Part shown: positions 27,083 to 36,918 of the stretch, piece by piece
Layout of the letters: the number at the start of each line of letters is the position of its first letter
Position numbering within the stretch: position 1 is the first letter of the stretch
NCBI RefSeq assembly: GCF_037482285.1
Contig: NZ_JBBEYB010000002.1
Span: forward strand, 62,001 to 126,000
Direction of reading: 5' to 3'
DNA: 64,000 nucleotides
Source: Aquabacterium sp029268225
GTDB taxonomy: Bacteria; Pseudomonadota; Gammaproteobacteria; Burkholderiales; Burkholderiaceae_C
Translations under genes and position numbers: made by a program
Notes under the pieces: model-generated
Database searches by the model: none
What the model was told of the DNA's origin: nothing
What the model saw: the letters and a program-made list of their open reading frames with translations, nothing else

Positions 27083-28232
27083 CACTGGCGGCGCGAGCCG
27101 TATCCTGTTTCAGCTGGTGATGAAGTTCAAGGAAGCGCTGCTGTACCGAGGTCGCACGTGCAGGCTGATCCAGCCACGCGAGCACGTCGGCAGCAAGCTG
27201 AGCCGGATTGGCATCGTGCTGCAAGCGCTCGGGCACGACCGAATCCGACAGCAGGATGTTCGGCAACCCCACCCACGGCAAATAAGCCATGCGCTTCATG
27301 ATCTGCCAGCTCAAGCCGCTGATCTTGTAGGCAATGACCATCGGACGCTTGAACAATGCGGCCTCCAAAGTGGCCGTGCCGCTGGCGATCAAGGTGACAT
27401 CGCAGGCTGCCAAGGCTTCGTGCGAGCGGCCATCCAACAAGGTCAGCGGCGCATCTGGCGCGTGCTCACGCACCAGGGGTTCGACCATTTCACGCAGCCC
27501 CGGCACCACCGGCAGCACAAAGCGCAAATCGGGACGCTGTCTGCTCAGCAAGGCCACCGTTTGCAAGAATGCGGGTGTGTTGTGCTGTACCTCACCGCGA
27601 CGACTCCCCGGCAACACGGCCACCAGAGGAACCTGATCGTCCATACCGAGGCTTTGTCGTGACGCCACACGGGGCACTTCAATCGGAATGGTGTCAGCCA
27701 AGGGGTGTCCGACGAACGTGGCGGCAATGCCCTTGGCATGGTAGAGCGCAGGCTCGAACGGAAACAGGCAGAGCATGTGATCCACCGAGCGATGGATCTT
27801 GTTGATGCGACCACCACGCCACGCCCAGATGGACGGACTGACGAAGTGAACGGTCTTGATGCCAGCCGCCTTGAGGCGCGCCTCCAGACCCAGATTGAAG
27901 TCAGGCGCATCGACTCCGACAAACACATCCGGGCGCTCGGTCAACAAGCGATCACCCAGTGCCTTGCGGATGTTCCAGATTTCACGGAAGCGGCGCAGCA
28001 CTTCCATATTGAATCCATGAACAGCCAGCCTCTCGTAGGTCCACCAAGGCTCAAATCCATGCGCCGCCATGCGTGGCCCGCCTATGCCTGCCGAGGTCAG
28101 GCCCGGCCAGCGTTGGTGCAAACCTCCCAGCAACAAGCCAGCCAGCAGATCACCGGAGGTTTCTCCTGCCACCATGGCCACATACGGCGCGCGCCCCTCT
28201 GCGCCCGGAGCAAAATCGAAAGGCCCGCCCAT
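27051..28232 (-). CDS. lpxB: Lipid-A-disaccharide synthase
   Basis: 393 residues from the ATG at 28232, four bases after the lpxA stop; longer in-frame starts would lie inside lpxA. LpxB condenses UDP-diacylglucosamine with lipid X at the inner membrane. Characteristic blocks are YVAMVAGETSGDLLAGLLL, GIGGPRMAAHGFEPW, ERPDVFVGVDAPDFNLGLE, VHFVSPSIWAWRGGRINKI and the nucleotide-binding VAVLPGSRRGEV. The position lpxD-fabZ-lpxA-lpxB-rnhB is conserved in proteobacteria. Confidence 0.97.
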   Translation of the reverse strand: MGGPFDFAPGAEGRAPYVAMVAGETSGDLLAGLLLGGLHQRWPGLTSAGIGGPRMAAHGFEPWWTYERLAVHGFNMEVLRRFREIWNIRKALGDRLLTERPDVFVGVDAPDFNLGLEARLKAAGIKTVHFVSPSIWAWRGGRINKIHRSVDHMLCLFPFEPALYHAKGIAATFVGHPLADTIPIEVPRVASRQSLGMDDQVPLVAVLPGSRRGEVQHNTPAFLQTVALLSRQRPDLRFVLPVVPGLREMVEPLVREHAPDAPLTLLDGRSHEALAACDVTLIASGTATLEAALFKRPMVIAYKISGLSWQIMKRMAYLPWVGLPNILLSDSVVPERLQHDANPAQLAADVLAWLDQPARATSVQQRFLELHHQLKQDTARAASDAIAQVIETR

Positions 28233-28236
28233 GCGC

Positions 28237-29025
28237 TTACCGCACAATGCCGCGGTCAGCCTGCGCGAGGAACGCCAACATCTGATCGATGTCACCATCT
28301 GCCTCGGGCGTCTGACCGCGCAGTGCCACGATCTCGGCCTTGGCCGCCTCCAGGGTCAAGCCCTTGCGGTACAGCAAGCGGTACATCTGCTTGAGCATGC
28401 TCAACCGCTCCGGAGAGAAGCCGCGACGGCGTGGGCCCTCCTGGTGCACGTTCTGCGCCTGAGCCGGGTTGCCGGCCGCAACCACGAAAGGCGGCAGATC
28501 TTGCGACAGGCGGGTCTGAAAGCCCAACATCGCAAAATCGCCGATGCGGACAAACTGGTGGATGCCACTGATGCCACCGATCAAGGTGTAGTTGCCGACC
28601 GTCACGTGACCAGCAAACTGCACCGAATTGGCAATGACGTTGTGATCACCGATCACACAGTCATGCGCCACGTGCACATAAGCCATGATCCAGTTGTCAT
28701 TGCCGACCTGGGTGAAGGCCTTGTCCTGCACCGTGCCCGTGTTGAAGGTAGTGAACTCGCGAATGGTGTTGCGGTCACCGATGATCAATCGCGTGGGCTC
28801 GCCTTTGTACTTCTTGTCCTGTGGGTCAGCACCCAAGGAAGCAAACTGGAAGATCTTGTTGTCACGACCGATGGTGGTGTGCCCCTCGATCACACAGTGC
28901 GCACCAATGCTGGAGCCTTCACCGATACACACGTTCGGACCAATGGTCGTGAACGGCCCCACAGTGACGGAGTCAGCCAACTGCGCCTGCGGATCGACGA
29001 TGGCGCTGGGATGGATGTTCGCCAT
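28237..29025 (-). CDS. lpxA: UDP-N-acetylglucosamine O-acyltransferase LpxA
   Basis: 262 residues, a left-handed parallel beta-helix of hexapeptide repeats seen from ADSVTVGPFTTIGPNVCIG onward, with the catalytic His in AYVHVAHDCVIGDHNVIAN (near residue 127). The C-terminal helical region begins about residue 195. It transfers a hydroxyacyl chain from ACP to UDP-GlcNAc, the first step of lipid A synthesis. It starts seven bases after fabZ ends and ends four bases before lpxB starts. Confidence 0.97.
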   Translation of the reverse strand: MANIHPSAIVDPQAQLADSVTVGPFTTIGPNVCIGEGSSIGAHCVIEGHTTIGRDNKIFQFASLGADPQDKKYKGEPTRLIIGDRNTIREFTTFNTGTVQDKAFTQVGNDNWIMAYVHVAHDCVIGDHNVIANSVQFAGHVTVGNYTLIGGISGIHQFVRIGDFAMLGFQTRLSQDLPPFVVAAGNPAQAQNVHQEGPRRRGFSPERLSMLKQMYRLLYRKGLTLEAAKAEIVALRGQTPEADGDIDQMLAFLAQADRGIVR

Positions 29026-29032
29026 CTGCGCC

Positions 29033-29470
29033 TCAGGACACCTTGCGCACGGTGCACATCAGTTGCGCCGACACGGCCAATTCTTCGCCCACGAAAGCCT
29101 GGGCATTGAACTTGTAGATGCCGCCCTTGTTACGGTCCATCTGCACGTCCAGGAACAGCTGGTCACCCGGCTCAACGGGACGCTTGAAGCGAGCGCCATC
29201 AATGCCCACAAAGTAATAGACGGAGTTCTCGTCCACACCTTCACCCTGGGTTTCAAACGCCAGCAAGGCAGCGGTCTGCGCCAAGGCTTCCAGCATCAAC
29301 ACACCCGGCATCACCGGGCGATTGGGGAAATGCCCCTGGAAGAACGGCTCGTTGATCGTCACGTTCTTCAGTGCACGAATGCGAACGTTCTTTTCGACTT
29401 CCAGCACGCGGTCCACCAGCAGAAACGGGTAACGGTGCGGGAGCTTTTGAAGAATCTTGTGGATGTCCAT
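29033..29470 (-). CDS. fabZ: 3-hydroxyacyl-ACP dehydratase FabZ
   Basis: 145 residues, single hot-dog domain. The active-site helix is in FFQGHFPNRPVMPGVLMLEALAQ, with the catalytic His in GHFP and the Glu in LEALAQ, and the N-terminal motif PHRYPFLLVDRVLE is diagnostic. It dehydrates 3-hydroxyacyl-ACP in fatty-acid elongation and competes with LpxA/LpxD for the same hydroxyacyl-ACP pool, which explains its place between lpxD and lpxA. Its ATG overlaps the last base of lpxD. Confidence 0.98.
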   Translation of the reverse strand: MDIHKILQKLPHRYPFLLVDRVLEVEKNVRIRALKNVTINEPFFQGHFPNRPVMPGVLMLEALAQTAALLAFETQGEGVDENSVYYFVGIDGARFKRPVEPGDQLFLDVQMDRNKGGIYKFNAQAFVGEELAVSAQLMCTVRKVS

Positions 29471-30504
29471 CAGCTTTTCACTTGCTTTTCTAAGGTTCGG
29501 ATACGGTCACGCAAGGCGTGGAGTTGGCGCAGGGTCGCTGCGTTCTTCTCCCAGGATGCGTTCTCGTCAAAGGGGAAGGCGCCACTGTACAAGCCCGGCT
29601 TGAGCACAGAGCGCGAAATCAGGGTGCCAGACGACACGTGCACATTGTCCGCCAAGGTGAGGTGGCCCAGGATCATGCCAGCACCGCCGACCGTGCAATG
29701 CTTACCGATGCGAGCGCTGCCTGCCACCCCGACGCAGCCGGCCATGGCTGAATGTTCGCCAACGTGGACGTTGTGGGCGATTTGGACGAGGTTGTCGAGC
29801 TTGACACCGTTTTCAATCACCGTGTCATCCAGGGCACCACGATCCACACAGGTGTTGGCGCCCAACTCCACGTCATCCCCGATGCGCACCGCACCGAGTT
29901 GTTCGATTTTCTCCCAACGTCCCTGGTTGGGGGCAAAACCGAAACCGTCTGCGCCAATGACCACGCCGCTGTGGAAAACACACCGCGCGCCGACCACACA
30001 ATCAAAGCCCACGGTTACCTGGGGTGCCAAACGCGTGTGTGCGCCAATGCGCGCGCGTGCGCCCACGTGGCATTGGGCGCCAATCAGAGCGCCCTCCTCG
30101 ACGATCGCGCCGGCCTCGATCACAGCCAGCGGGCCAATGCTGACGTCAGGACCGATCACCGCAGTGGCATCGACGACGGCAGACGGATGAACGCCAGCGA
30201 CTGGACGGGGACGCACGCGGCGTGACCACCACTGAGTCAGTCGGGCAAAATAGAGGTATGGGTCGTCCGTGACGATGGCCGCACCTCTTGCAACAGCCTC
30301 GGCTTGCGCAGCCGGACTCACGATCACGCACGCAGCCTGGGTGGTTGCCAACTGGCTGCGATATTTCGGATTGGACAAGAAGGCAATGGCATCAGGCTTG
30401 TCGCCATCGAGTGGCCCGATATGTCGGATCACCCGCCCCGCATCACCAAGCAGGGTTCCGCCTAACTCGGCAACCAGTTGGCCGAGCGTCACGTTCTCAG
30501 ACAT
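29470..30504 (-). CDS. lpxD: UDP-3-O-acylglucosamine N-acyltransferase LpxD
   Basis: 344 residues from the ATG at 30504; a GTG three codons earlier overlaps the ompH stop. The N-terminal uridine-binding domain (TLGQLVAELGGTLLGDAG, ADKPDAIAFL-type segment) is followed by many hexapeptide repeats such as VIGPDVSIGPLAVIEAGAIV, with the catalytic His in NLVQIAHNVHVGEHSAMAG, and a short C-terminal helix. It adds the N-linked hydroxyacyl chain in lipid A synthesis. Position after ompH and before fabZ is conserved. Confidence 0.96.
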   Translation of the reverse strand: MSENVTLGQLVAELGGTLLGDAGRVIRHIGPLDGDKPDAIAFLSNPKYRSQLATTQAACVIVSPAAQAEAVARGAAIVTDDPYLYFARLTQWWSRRVRPRPVAGVHPSAVVDATAVIGPDVSIGPLAVIEAGAIVEEGALIGAQCHVGARARIGAHTRLAPQVTVGFDCVVGARCVFHSGVVIGADGFGFAPNQGRWEKIEQLGAVRIGDDVELGANTCVDRGALDDTVIENGVKLDNLVQIAHNVHVGEHSAMAGCVGVAGSARIGKHCTVGGAGMILGHLTLADNVHVSSGTLISRSVLKPGLYSGAFPFDENASWEKNAATLRQLHALRDRIRTLEKQVKS

Positions 30505-30509
30505 GGCAC

Positions 30510-31022
30510 TCACTTACCCGATCCGCTGTTCATCGCCTTGATGACCTTATCGGTGATGTCCACACGGGGGCTGAAAAACACGGCTTCCTGCAGGATCAGA
30601 TCGTACTTCTCTTGGTCGAAAATCTGCTTGACCACACGCTGAGCCCTGTCCAACACCATGGCGAGCTCCTCGTTCTTGCGCTGATTCAGATCCTCCTGGA
30701 ATTCACGACGCTTGCGCTGCAACTCGCGGTCTTGCTCAACCAGATCACGTTGACGACGACTGCGCTCGGATTCACCAAGCGTCGGGGCGTCTTTCTCAAA
30801 TCGCTCGGTCGCACTCTTGAGCCGCGTGGCCGTGTCGGTCAGATCCTTCTCGCGGCGTGTGAATTCGCTTTCCAGCTTGGCCTGCGCCGCCTTGGCCGGA
30901 GAGGCATCACGCAGCACCCGGTCCAGATTGACATAGCCAATCTTGAGCTCCTGCCCATGCGCGAGCAAGGCCGAGCCACACAGCAGGCTGCCCAGCAGAA
31001 ATTTCTTGAGTGGCGAGGTCAT
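30510..31022 (-). CDS. skp: Periplasmic chaperone OmpH/Skp
   Basis: 170 residues. The signal peptide (residues 1-23, LLGSLLCGSALLAHG) is followed by LKIGYVNLDRVLRDASPAKAA, the Skp start, and then a long highly charged coiled-coil section (residues 45-125) that makes the tentacle of the trimer. Skp carries unfolded outer-membrane proteins to the BAM complex. It lies directly between bamA and lpxD with spacings of two and five bases, an operon arrangement shared with E. coli. Confidence 0.93.
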   Translation of the reverse strand: MTSPLKKFLLGSLLCGSALLAHGQELKIGYVNLDRVLRDASPAKAAQAKLESEFTRREKDLTDTATRLKSATERFEKDAPTLGESERSRRQRDLVEQDRELQRKRREFQEDLNQRKNEELAMVLDRAQRVVKQIFDQEKYDLILQEAVFFSPRVDITDKVIKAMNSGSGK

Positions 31023-31024
31023 GG

Positions 31025-33328
31025 TCAGAATGCCGTACCGATCTGGAACTGAAGGCGTTGAATTTTATCTTGGTCCTGGTAACGGAAGGGCTTGCCGTAA
31101 CTCAGCTTGAGCGGCCCCACAGGAGACACCCAGCTGATACCGACACCAACCGAGGCACGCACATCGCTGAAACTCATCGAGTCTTTTTCACCCCAGACGT
31201 TACCCGCATCCATGTAACCGAACAAGCGCAAAGTGCGATCGTTGCCCGCTCCCGGGAAGGGCACATACAACTCTGCGTTGACGTTCACACGGCGATTGCC
31301 GCCGACATAGGAGCCTTCAATGTCCAAAGGACCCAGAGAGTTTTGCTCAAACCCCCGCACGGTGCCCAGACCACCGCCATAGAAGTTCTTGAAGACGGGG
31401 TATGGCTTGCCCGACAGTCCCTTGCCATAGCCGACTTCCGTGTTCAAACCCAATGTGAACCGGTTGGAAAGGGGAATGAACTGTTGGAACTGATAGTCGC
31501 CACGCAAATAGCGGGTATCGCCTGCCACACCCAACTCCAGGTTCAGGCGCTGATAACGGCCGCGCGTAGGAGCAATGAGACTGTCACGAGCATCGCGTGA
31601 CCAACCCACCGTCAAGGGCACGGACAGGCTGGTCTCGCCAAACGTGTCACGATACAGTCGATAGCTGACAGGCAGACCTGTGTCTCCCTTGATGGATGTT
31701 TGCTCTACACCCGCGCCGAAAAACACAGTGTCGAACTCTGTGAAGGGCACACCAAATCTGACTGCCCCCCCGGGCGTCACGATCTTGTAGTCCCCACCCT
31801 GGGTGTTCAGCGGACGGGAAGTTCTGTAATACAAGTCATACGAGCGAGACACGCCATCGTCCGTGAAATACGGATCCACGGTGCTGACCACGATGGTGCG
31901 GTTGTACTTGCTGGTATTGAGATCAATCCCCAGATAGTTCCCTGTACCGAAGACGTTGTCTTGCTTGACGGATGCCGTCAAGGTGAACTTCTCTGCGCTG
32001 GAAAAACCAGCCCCCAACATCAAGTTCCCAGTCGGCTTCTCCTCGACCGTGATGGTGAGGTCCACCTGATCGGCGGTACCTGGCACTTCGACGGTTTCGA
32101 TGTCCACCGCCTTGAAGTAGCCAAGGCGGTCGACGCGATCGCGCGACAGTTTGATCTTCTGTCCGTCATACCACGCTGCCTCAAACTGACGGAATTCGCG
32201 ACGAATCACCTCATCGCGGGTACGCGAGTTACCCGCCACGTTCACACGGCGGACGTAAACACGGCGCTGAGGCTGAGCCACCAACACCGCGACGGCTTGA
32301 CCCTTGGCTCTATCGAGCTCCGGGCGGAAGTCCACCCGTGCAAACGCATAACCAAACGCCGCAAAGCGATCGGTAAAGGCCTTGGTGGTCGCGGCAACAG
32401 CATCAGCACGGTAGGCTTCACCTGGCTCGATGGTGACGAGTTTGCGGAACTCCTCTTCCTTGCCAAGGTACTCTCCCTCTAGGCGTACGCCGGTGACCAC
32501 ATAGCGAGGACCTTCACTCACACTGATCGCGATCGAGATGTCCTGCTTGTCGGGTGAAATCACGACCTGAGCGGACTCGATCTTGAACTCAAGATAGCCA
32601 CGATTGAGGTAATAAGCCTTGATCGTCTCCAGGTCAGCGTTCAGCTTTGCACGTGCGTACTGATCGGACTTGGTATACCAAGTCAACCAACCGCCCTTGG
32701 TGAGGTCCATCTGGGAAATCAGCGTGCTCTCCGAGAAGGCCTGATTACCTGTGATGCGGATGCTCTTGATCTTGGTGACCTCACCCTCGGTCACGGTGAA
32801 GGTCACGTTGACGCGATTGCGCTCGGTCGGGGTGATGGTAGTGATGACCTCCACGCCATACAGACTGCGGGTGAGGTATTGACGCTTCAACTCCTGCTCT
32901 GCACGGTCGGCCAATGCCCGATCGAAAGGTTGCCCCTCACCGATGCCAATGTCCTTGAGCGCCTTGACCAGTACATCCTTGTCGAACTCCTTGGTCCCGA
33001 CAAACTCCACACGTGAGATCACGGGGCGTTCTTCCACCACCACGACGACCACGTTCCCGTCCACCTGGATGCGCACATCCTTGAACAGTCCAGTGGCAAA
33101 CAGCGCGCGCAGCCCCGCTGAACCCTTGTCGTCGGTATAGGTGTCGCCCACGCGAAATGGCAATGAAGCAAACACCGTTCCGGCGTCGGCGCGCTGCAGC
33201 CCCTCCACGCGGATGTCTTTCAGCACAAAAGGTTCAACCGCCCAGGCGGACTGAAACAGGGAGGCTGCCATCAGGGCAGCGAGCAGGGTCGGTTTGAACC
33301 GCACAGCAGTCATGAAAGGGCTTTGCAT
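31025..33328 (-). CDS. bamA: Outer membrane protein assembly factor BamA
   Basis: About 767 residues. The start at 33328 (MQSPFMTAVRF) lies just past the rseP stop; the ATG at 33313 would give a shorter signal peptide and is also possible, as neither has a clear ribosome binding site. After the signal peptide (cleavage near QSAWA-VEPF) come five POTRA domains from FVLKDIRVEGLQRADAGTVF, then the Omp85 barrel from about residue 435, with GFEQNSLGP and the C-terminal FRYQDQDKIQRLQFQIGTAF ending in Phe as barrel signals do. BamA inserts outer-membrane proteins; rseP and ompH flank it. Confidence 0.96.
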   Translation of the reverse strand: MQSPFMTAVRFKPTLLAALMAASLFQSAWAVEPFVLKDIRVEGLQRADAGTVFASLPFRVGDTYTDDKGSAGLRALFATGLFKDVRIQVDGNVVVVVVEERPVISRVEFVGTKEFDKDVLVKALKDIGIGEGQPFDRALADRAEQELKRQYLTRSLYGVEVITTITPTERNRVNVTFTVTEGEVTKIKSIRITGNQAFSESTLISQMDLTKGGWLTWYTKSDQYARAKLNADLETIKAYYLNRGYLEFKIESAQVVISPDKQDISIAISVSEGPRYVVTGVRLEGEYLGKEEEFRKLVTIEPGEAYRADAVAATTKAFTDRFAAFGYAFARVDFRPELDRAKGQAVAVLVAQPQRRVYVRRVNVAGNSRTRDEVIRREFRQFEAAWYDGQKIKLSRDRVDRLGYFKAVDIETVEVPGTADQVDLTITVEEKPTGNLMLGAGFSSAEKFTLTASVKQDNVFGTGNYLGIDLNTSKYNRTIVVSTVDPYFTDDGVSRSYDLYYRTSRPLNTQGGDYKIVTPGGAVRFGVPFTEFDTVFFGAGVEQTSIKGDTGLPVSYRLYRDTFGETSLSVPLTVGWSRDARDSLIAPTRGRYQRLNLELGVAGDTRYLRGDYQFQQFIPLSNRFTLGLNTEVGYGKGLSGKPYPVFKNFYGGGLGTVRGFEQNSLGPLDIEGSYVGGNRRVNVNAELYVPFPGAGNDRTLRLFGYMDAGNVWGEKDSMSFSDVRASVGVGISWVSPVGPLKLSYGKPFRYQDQDKIQRLQFQIGTAF

Positions 33329-33338
33329 GCAGGAAAAC

Positions 33339-34745
33339 TCAGTGCGCGCCAAGCAGGCGCGCCAAGTCGTTGTAGAGGGCCAGCGACATCATTGCGAGCA
33401 TGATGGCCACGCCACCCCGCTGCAATCGTTCCAGCCAGATATCGGAAACTGGCCGGCCCGTGACGCCTTCGAAAAGATAATACATGAGGTGTCCACCATC
33501 GAGGACGGGGAGCGGAAGCAAGTTGAGCACGCCCAGGCTTACACTGACCAAGGCCAGGAACCCAACGTAGTAAACCCAGCCCATCTCCGCAGAACGACCA
33601 GCATAGTCTGCAATCGTCAGCGGTCCACTGAGGTTTTGCAATGACGCCTCCCCGATCAGCATCTTGCCCAACATACTGAGGCTCATCACCGACACGTCCC
33701 ACGTCTTGCTGGCTGCCTTGGTCAAACCCTCGACCAAGCCGTAACGCACCTCCACAGTGGCAGGCATGCTGCCCAGCGCAGCCTCGATGCGTGGAACACG
33801 CTGGCCCTTGACCTCGGTCATGACCGGCATGAGGTTCACGGGCATGGTCTGCCCTGCCCGCTCAACCACCAAAGATACTTGACGTGCCGCCCCGTCGAGT
33901 TGGCTGCCGCGGATGATTTGACGCAGTTGCCCGGCATCAGCAGGCGGCACGCCATTGATCGATACCACCCGATCACCTGCCCGCAGGCCAGCCTTCGCGG
34001 CAGGCCCACCTGGCAATACCTCTGCGATCAAAGGCTCAGCGTAGGGTCCATTCAAACCCACGCGGTCCAGCAATCGCCCATCCACTTCTGCCGCCGGTAT
34101 CCGGCTCAGCTGCAGCACCAGACTGCGACGCTCTGTGACGGGCCCCTGCGCTTCGGCACGCGACGCCACCTGCAGGCGCACATCCTGACCCGCCAACGCC
34201 GCCTGGATGAACAGCCACTGGAGGTCGGTCATCGAGCGCACCTCATGCTGAGACGCATCGCTGTTGGATACACCGGCCTGGAGCATCTCCAAGCTGACAA
34301 TTTCGTCACCAGACTGCAACCCTGCGTCTGCTGCCAGACTCCCGGCGCGAGGCTGCGCCAGCCATGGGCGCAACTCTTCCACGCCAGACCAATTGACACC
34401 TGCGTACAGCAGCACGGCCAACAACAAATTGGCCAAAGGCCCCGCCGCCACGACGAATGCCCGCTGGCGCAGGGGCTTGCGATTGAACGCACGATCCCGT
34501 TCGGCGGGTGCCACAGGACCTTCGCGTTCATCCAACATCTTGACGTAGCCACCCAACGGCAAGGCCGAGATCACGAACTCGGTCTCGCCACGTTGCCGAC
34601 GCCACAACACGTGCCCGAACCCCACCGAAAATCTCAGCACCTTGACGTCACACGCCAAGGCTGCACGGTAATGGCCGTACTCGTGAATCACAACCAAAAC
34701 GCCAATCGTCACCAGAAAGGACAGCACGGTCATCAACATCGTCAT
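33339..34745 (-). CDS. rseP: Site-2 protease RseP
   Basis: 468 residues. Intramembrane zinc protease: HEYGH motif near residue 21 in the first membrane segment (TIGVLVVIHEYGHY), and the third ligand in NLLPLPVLDGGHLMYYLFE near the C-terminus. Two PDZ domains lie between, with SGDEIVSLEML and GDRVVSINGVPPADAGQL. It cuts anti-sigma factors such as RseA and signal-peptide remnants. The gene sits between dxr and bamA, as in most proteobacteria, linking envelope stress to outer-membrane assembly. Confidence 0.96.
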   Translation of the reverse strand: MTMLMTVLSFLVTIGVLVVIHEYGHYRAALACDVKVLRFSVGFGHVLWRRQRGETEFVISALPLGGYVKMLDEREGPVAPAERDRAFNRKPLRQRAFVVAAGPLANLLLAVLLYAGVNWSGVEELRPWLAQPRAGSLAADAGLQSGDEIVSLEMLQAGVSNSDASQHEVRSMTDLQWLFIQAALAGQDVRLQVASRAEAQGPVTERRSLVLQLSRIPAAEVDGRLLDRVGLNGPYAEPLIAEVLPGGPAAKAGLRAGDRVVSINGVPPADAGQLRQIIRGSQLDGAARQVSLVVERAGQTMPVNLMPVMTEVKGQRVPRIEAALGSMPATVEVRYGLVEGLTKAASKTWDVSVMSLSMLGKMLIGEASLQNLSGPLTIADYAGRSAEMGWVYYVGFLALVSVSLGVLNLLPLPVLDGGHLMYYLFEGVTGRPVSDIWLERLQRGGVAIMLAMMSLALYNDLARLLGAH

Positions 34746-34788
34746 GCTCCTGAATCACAGCGAAAGATTGAACTGGACATCTTGCGTA

Positions 34789-35997
34789 TCAAGCGGCCAA
34801 GCTCGCCACGACCGATGCCGCGAGACGACGCGCCTGCGCATCCAGATCCAGCAACCCCTCAACCGTGCTGATGTCGGCGTCCGACAACCGACAATCGGAC
34901 AGAGACTGCAGGTTCACACTGTGAATCTGATCAAAGCGAATGCGCCTGTCCAAAAATGCCTCAACCGCCATTTCATTGGCGGCATTGAGCACACATGTGC
35001 TACCAGCCGGCCCTTGGAGCGTCTCCCACGCCAACTGCAGACCCGGGTAGCGACGGGAGTCAGCGTCTTCAAAAGTCAGTGCACTCAGGCGAGTGAAGTC
35101 CAATAACTCCGCTCCCGACTCGATGCGTTCCGGCCATGACAAACCGTACGCAATCGGTACACGCATGTCCGGGGTGCCCATTTGCGCCAACACCGAACGA
35201 TCCCGGCAAACGACCATGGAGTGAATGATGCTCTGCGGGTGCAGCACCACGCGAATCTGCTTGGGTTGCAGATTGAACAGCCACCGAGCTTCGATGACCT
35301 CCAAAGCCTTGTTCATCATCGTGGCCGAATCTACCGAAATCTTGCGCCCCATGACCCAGTTCGGGTGCGCACACGCCTGCTCAGGGGTGATCTGAGAAAA
35401 GGTAGCAAGATCGCGCTGACGAAATGGCCCGCCAGAGGCAGTCAGGACAATGTGGTCGATGCGTGAACGCCAAGAGGAGGTGTCTTCCGGCAAGCACTGA
35501 AAAATGGCTGAGTGTTCACTGTCGATGGGCAACAAAGTGGCGCCAGCCTCGTCCACAGCCTTCATGAACATCTCACCGCCGACCACCAGCGCTTCTTTGT
35601 TGGCCAACAACAGACGCTTGCCCGCGCGAGCGGCCGCCAAGCAAGGCGCCAAGCCTGCTGCCCCGACAATCGCCCCCATCACCACATCCACGTCAGGGTG
35701 TGCGGCAACTTGGTTCAAAGCCTCCGAGCCACTGAGGATCTCGGTCCGCAAGCCAGACTCCTTCACTTTGGCCCGCAGTCGCGACGCGAAAGCTTCATCT
35801 GGCATCACCGCATAGGCTGGACGCCACTGCAAACATTGCGCCCACAACTCATCGACACGCGACGCGCCTGTCAGAGCCCACACTTCAAAGTGGTCCGGGT
35901 GGCGGGAAAGCACGTCGAGCGTGTTGGTCCCAATGGAGCCCGTGGACCCCAAAATACATACACGCTGACGACGAGAAGATGACGCTGAATCAAGCAT
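34789..35997 (-). CDS. dxr: 1-deoxy-D-xylulose 5-phosphate reductoisomerase
   Basis: 402 residues, normal length. The NADPH-binding loop is in VCILGSTGSIGTNTLDVLSRHPD; the metal and substrate motifs LLPIDSEHSAIFQCL, LTASGGPFR and HPNWVMGRKISVDSATMMNKALEVIEARWLF are all present in order. It is the second enzyme of the MEP isoprenoid pathway; ispG of the same pathway is at 56414. It overlaps the end of cdsA by eight bases and precedes rseP. Confidence 0.97.
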   Translation of the reverse strand: MLDSASSSRRQRVCILGSTGSIGTNTLDVLSRHPDHFEVWALTGASRVDELWAQCLQWRPAYAVMPDEAFASRLRAKVKESGLRTEILSGSEALNQVAAHPDVDVVMGAIVGAAGLAPCLAAARAGKRLLLANKEALVVGGEMFMKAVDEAGATLLPIDSEHSAIFQCLPEDTSSWRSRIDHIVLTASGGPFRQRDLATFSQITPEQACAHPNWVMGRKISVDSATMMNKALEVIEARWLFNLQPKQIRVVLHPQSIIHSMVVCRDRSVLAQMGTPDMRVPIAYGLSWPERIESGAELLDFTRLSALTFEDADSRRYPGLQLAWETLQGPAGSTCVLNAANEMAVEAFLDRRIRFDQIHSVNLQSLSDCRLSDADISTVEGLLDLDAQARRLAASVVASLAA

Positions 35998-36916
35998 GGC
36001 ACAAAGTCAGAACAGCCAAAGACAATGGCAGGGTAGGCAGCAATGCGTCGATGCGATCCAAAACACCGCCATGTCCTGGCAGCAATTGGCTGCTGTCCTT
36101 CACACCGGCTTGCCGTTTAACGAGCGATTCAAACAGATCACCCACAACGCTCATGCCGACAAGTAACATCAGCGCCAACAACATCCCCAAGGGCCCCAAA
36201 CCCATCCATAAGCGGCTGTACAAACTGGGAGAGTCCACACCGAGGCTTGCGTCGGCCCACATCCACAGGCCCGCCAATACGCAAACGGCCACCATGCCGC
36301 TCCAGACGCCCTCCCAGCTTTTGCCAGGGCTGATGCTGGGCGCCAACTTGCGCCGACCCAAAGCACGACCGCCAAAGTAAGCCCCGATGTCTGCTGCCCA
36401 TACGAGGCACAGCACTGACAAGAGAAAGTTCAGTCCTTGGGCCTTGCTCTCAACCAACGCCAACCACGCCACCACCAGTAACAGCAGCCCCAACAAACGA
36501 CGCCAGAAGTCGGAAACGCGCTTCCAATGCGTGTTGCCGTAGCGTAGGACAACCGCCCCGCCAAGGACCCACAGCAAACATGCGAACGCCCAGACTCCGC
36601 TGGGCACATGGAAACCAGCCAGCGGCATTCCCCAGCCATGAACATGTGGATGCACATTGAGTCCGTTGTCGAGCACGGTACTGGCCCATACCGGCAAACC
36701 GACAACCTGCGCCGCATAGACGCAGCCCCCTGCCACCGCCGCCCCCGTCAACCAGGCACGAGCCCCCGGCGCATCGTTCAGACGCGACCACTCCCAACCG
36801 GCGGCCGTGATGAACACGAGTGTCAGCGCCGAAAAAGGCCACGCCAACTCATTGAGCAAACTGGCCAGCAAAATGGCAGCCAGAACCAGTGCCGTGATGA
36901 CACGTTGTTTGAGCAT
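35990..36916 (-). CDS. cdsA: Phosphatidate cytidylyltransferase (CDP-diglyceride synthase)
   Basis: 308 residues with about eight hydrophobic membrane segments. The family signature is in LFESLVKRQAGVKDSSQLLPGHGGVLDRIDALL near the C-terminus, and GRRKLAPSISPGKSWEGVWSG precedes it. It makes CDP-diacylglycerol from phosphatidate and CTP, the branch point of phospholipid synthesis, at the inner membrane. It starts two bases after the uppS stop and overlaps dxr by eight bases, so the three genes are coupled. Confidence 0.95.
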   Translation of the reverse strand: MLKQRVITALVLAAILLASLLNELAWPFSALTLVFITAAGWEWSRLNDAPGARAWLTGAAVAGGCVYAAQVVGLPVWASTVLDNGLNVHPHVHGWGMPLAGFHVPSGVWAFACLLWVLGGAVVLRYGNTHWKRVSDFWRRLLGLLLLVVAWLALVESKAQGLNFLLSVLCLVWAADIGAYFGGRALGRRKLAPSISPGKSWEGVWSGMVAVCVLAGLWMWADASLGVDSPSLYSRLWMGLGPLGMLLALMLLVGMSVVGDLFESLVKRQAGVKDSSQLLPGHGGVLDRIDALLPTLPLSLAVLTLCHA

Positions 36917-36918
36917 GG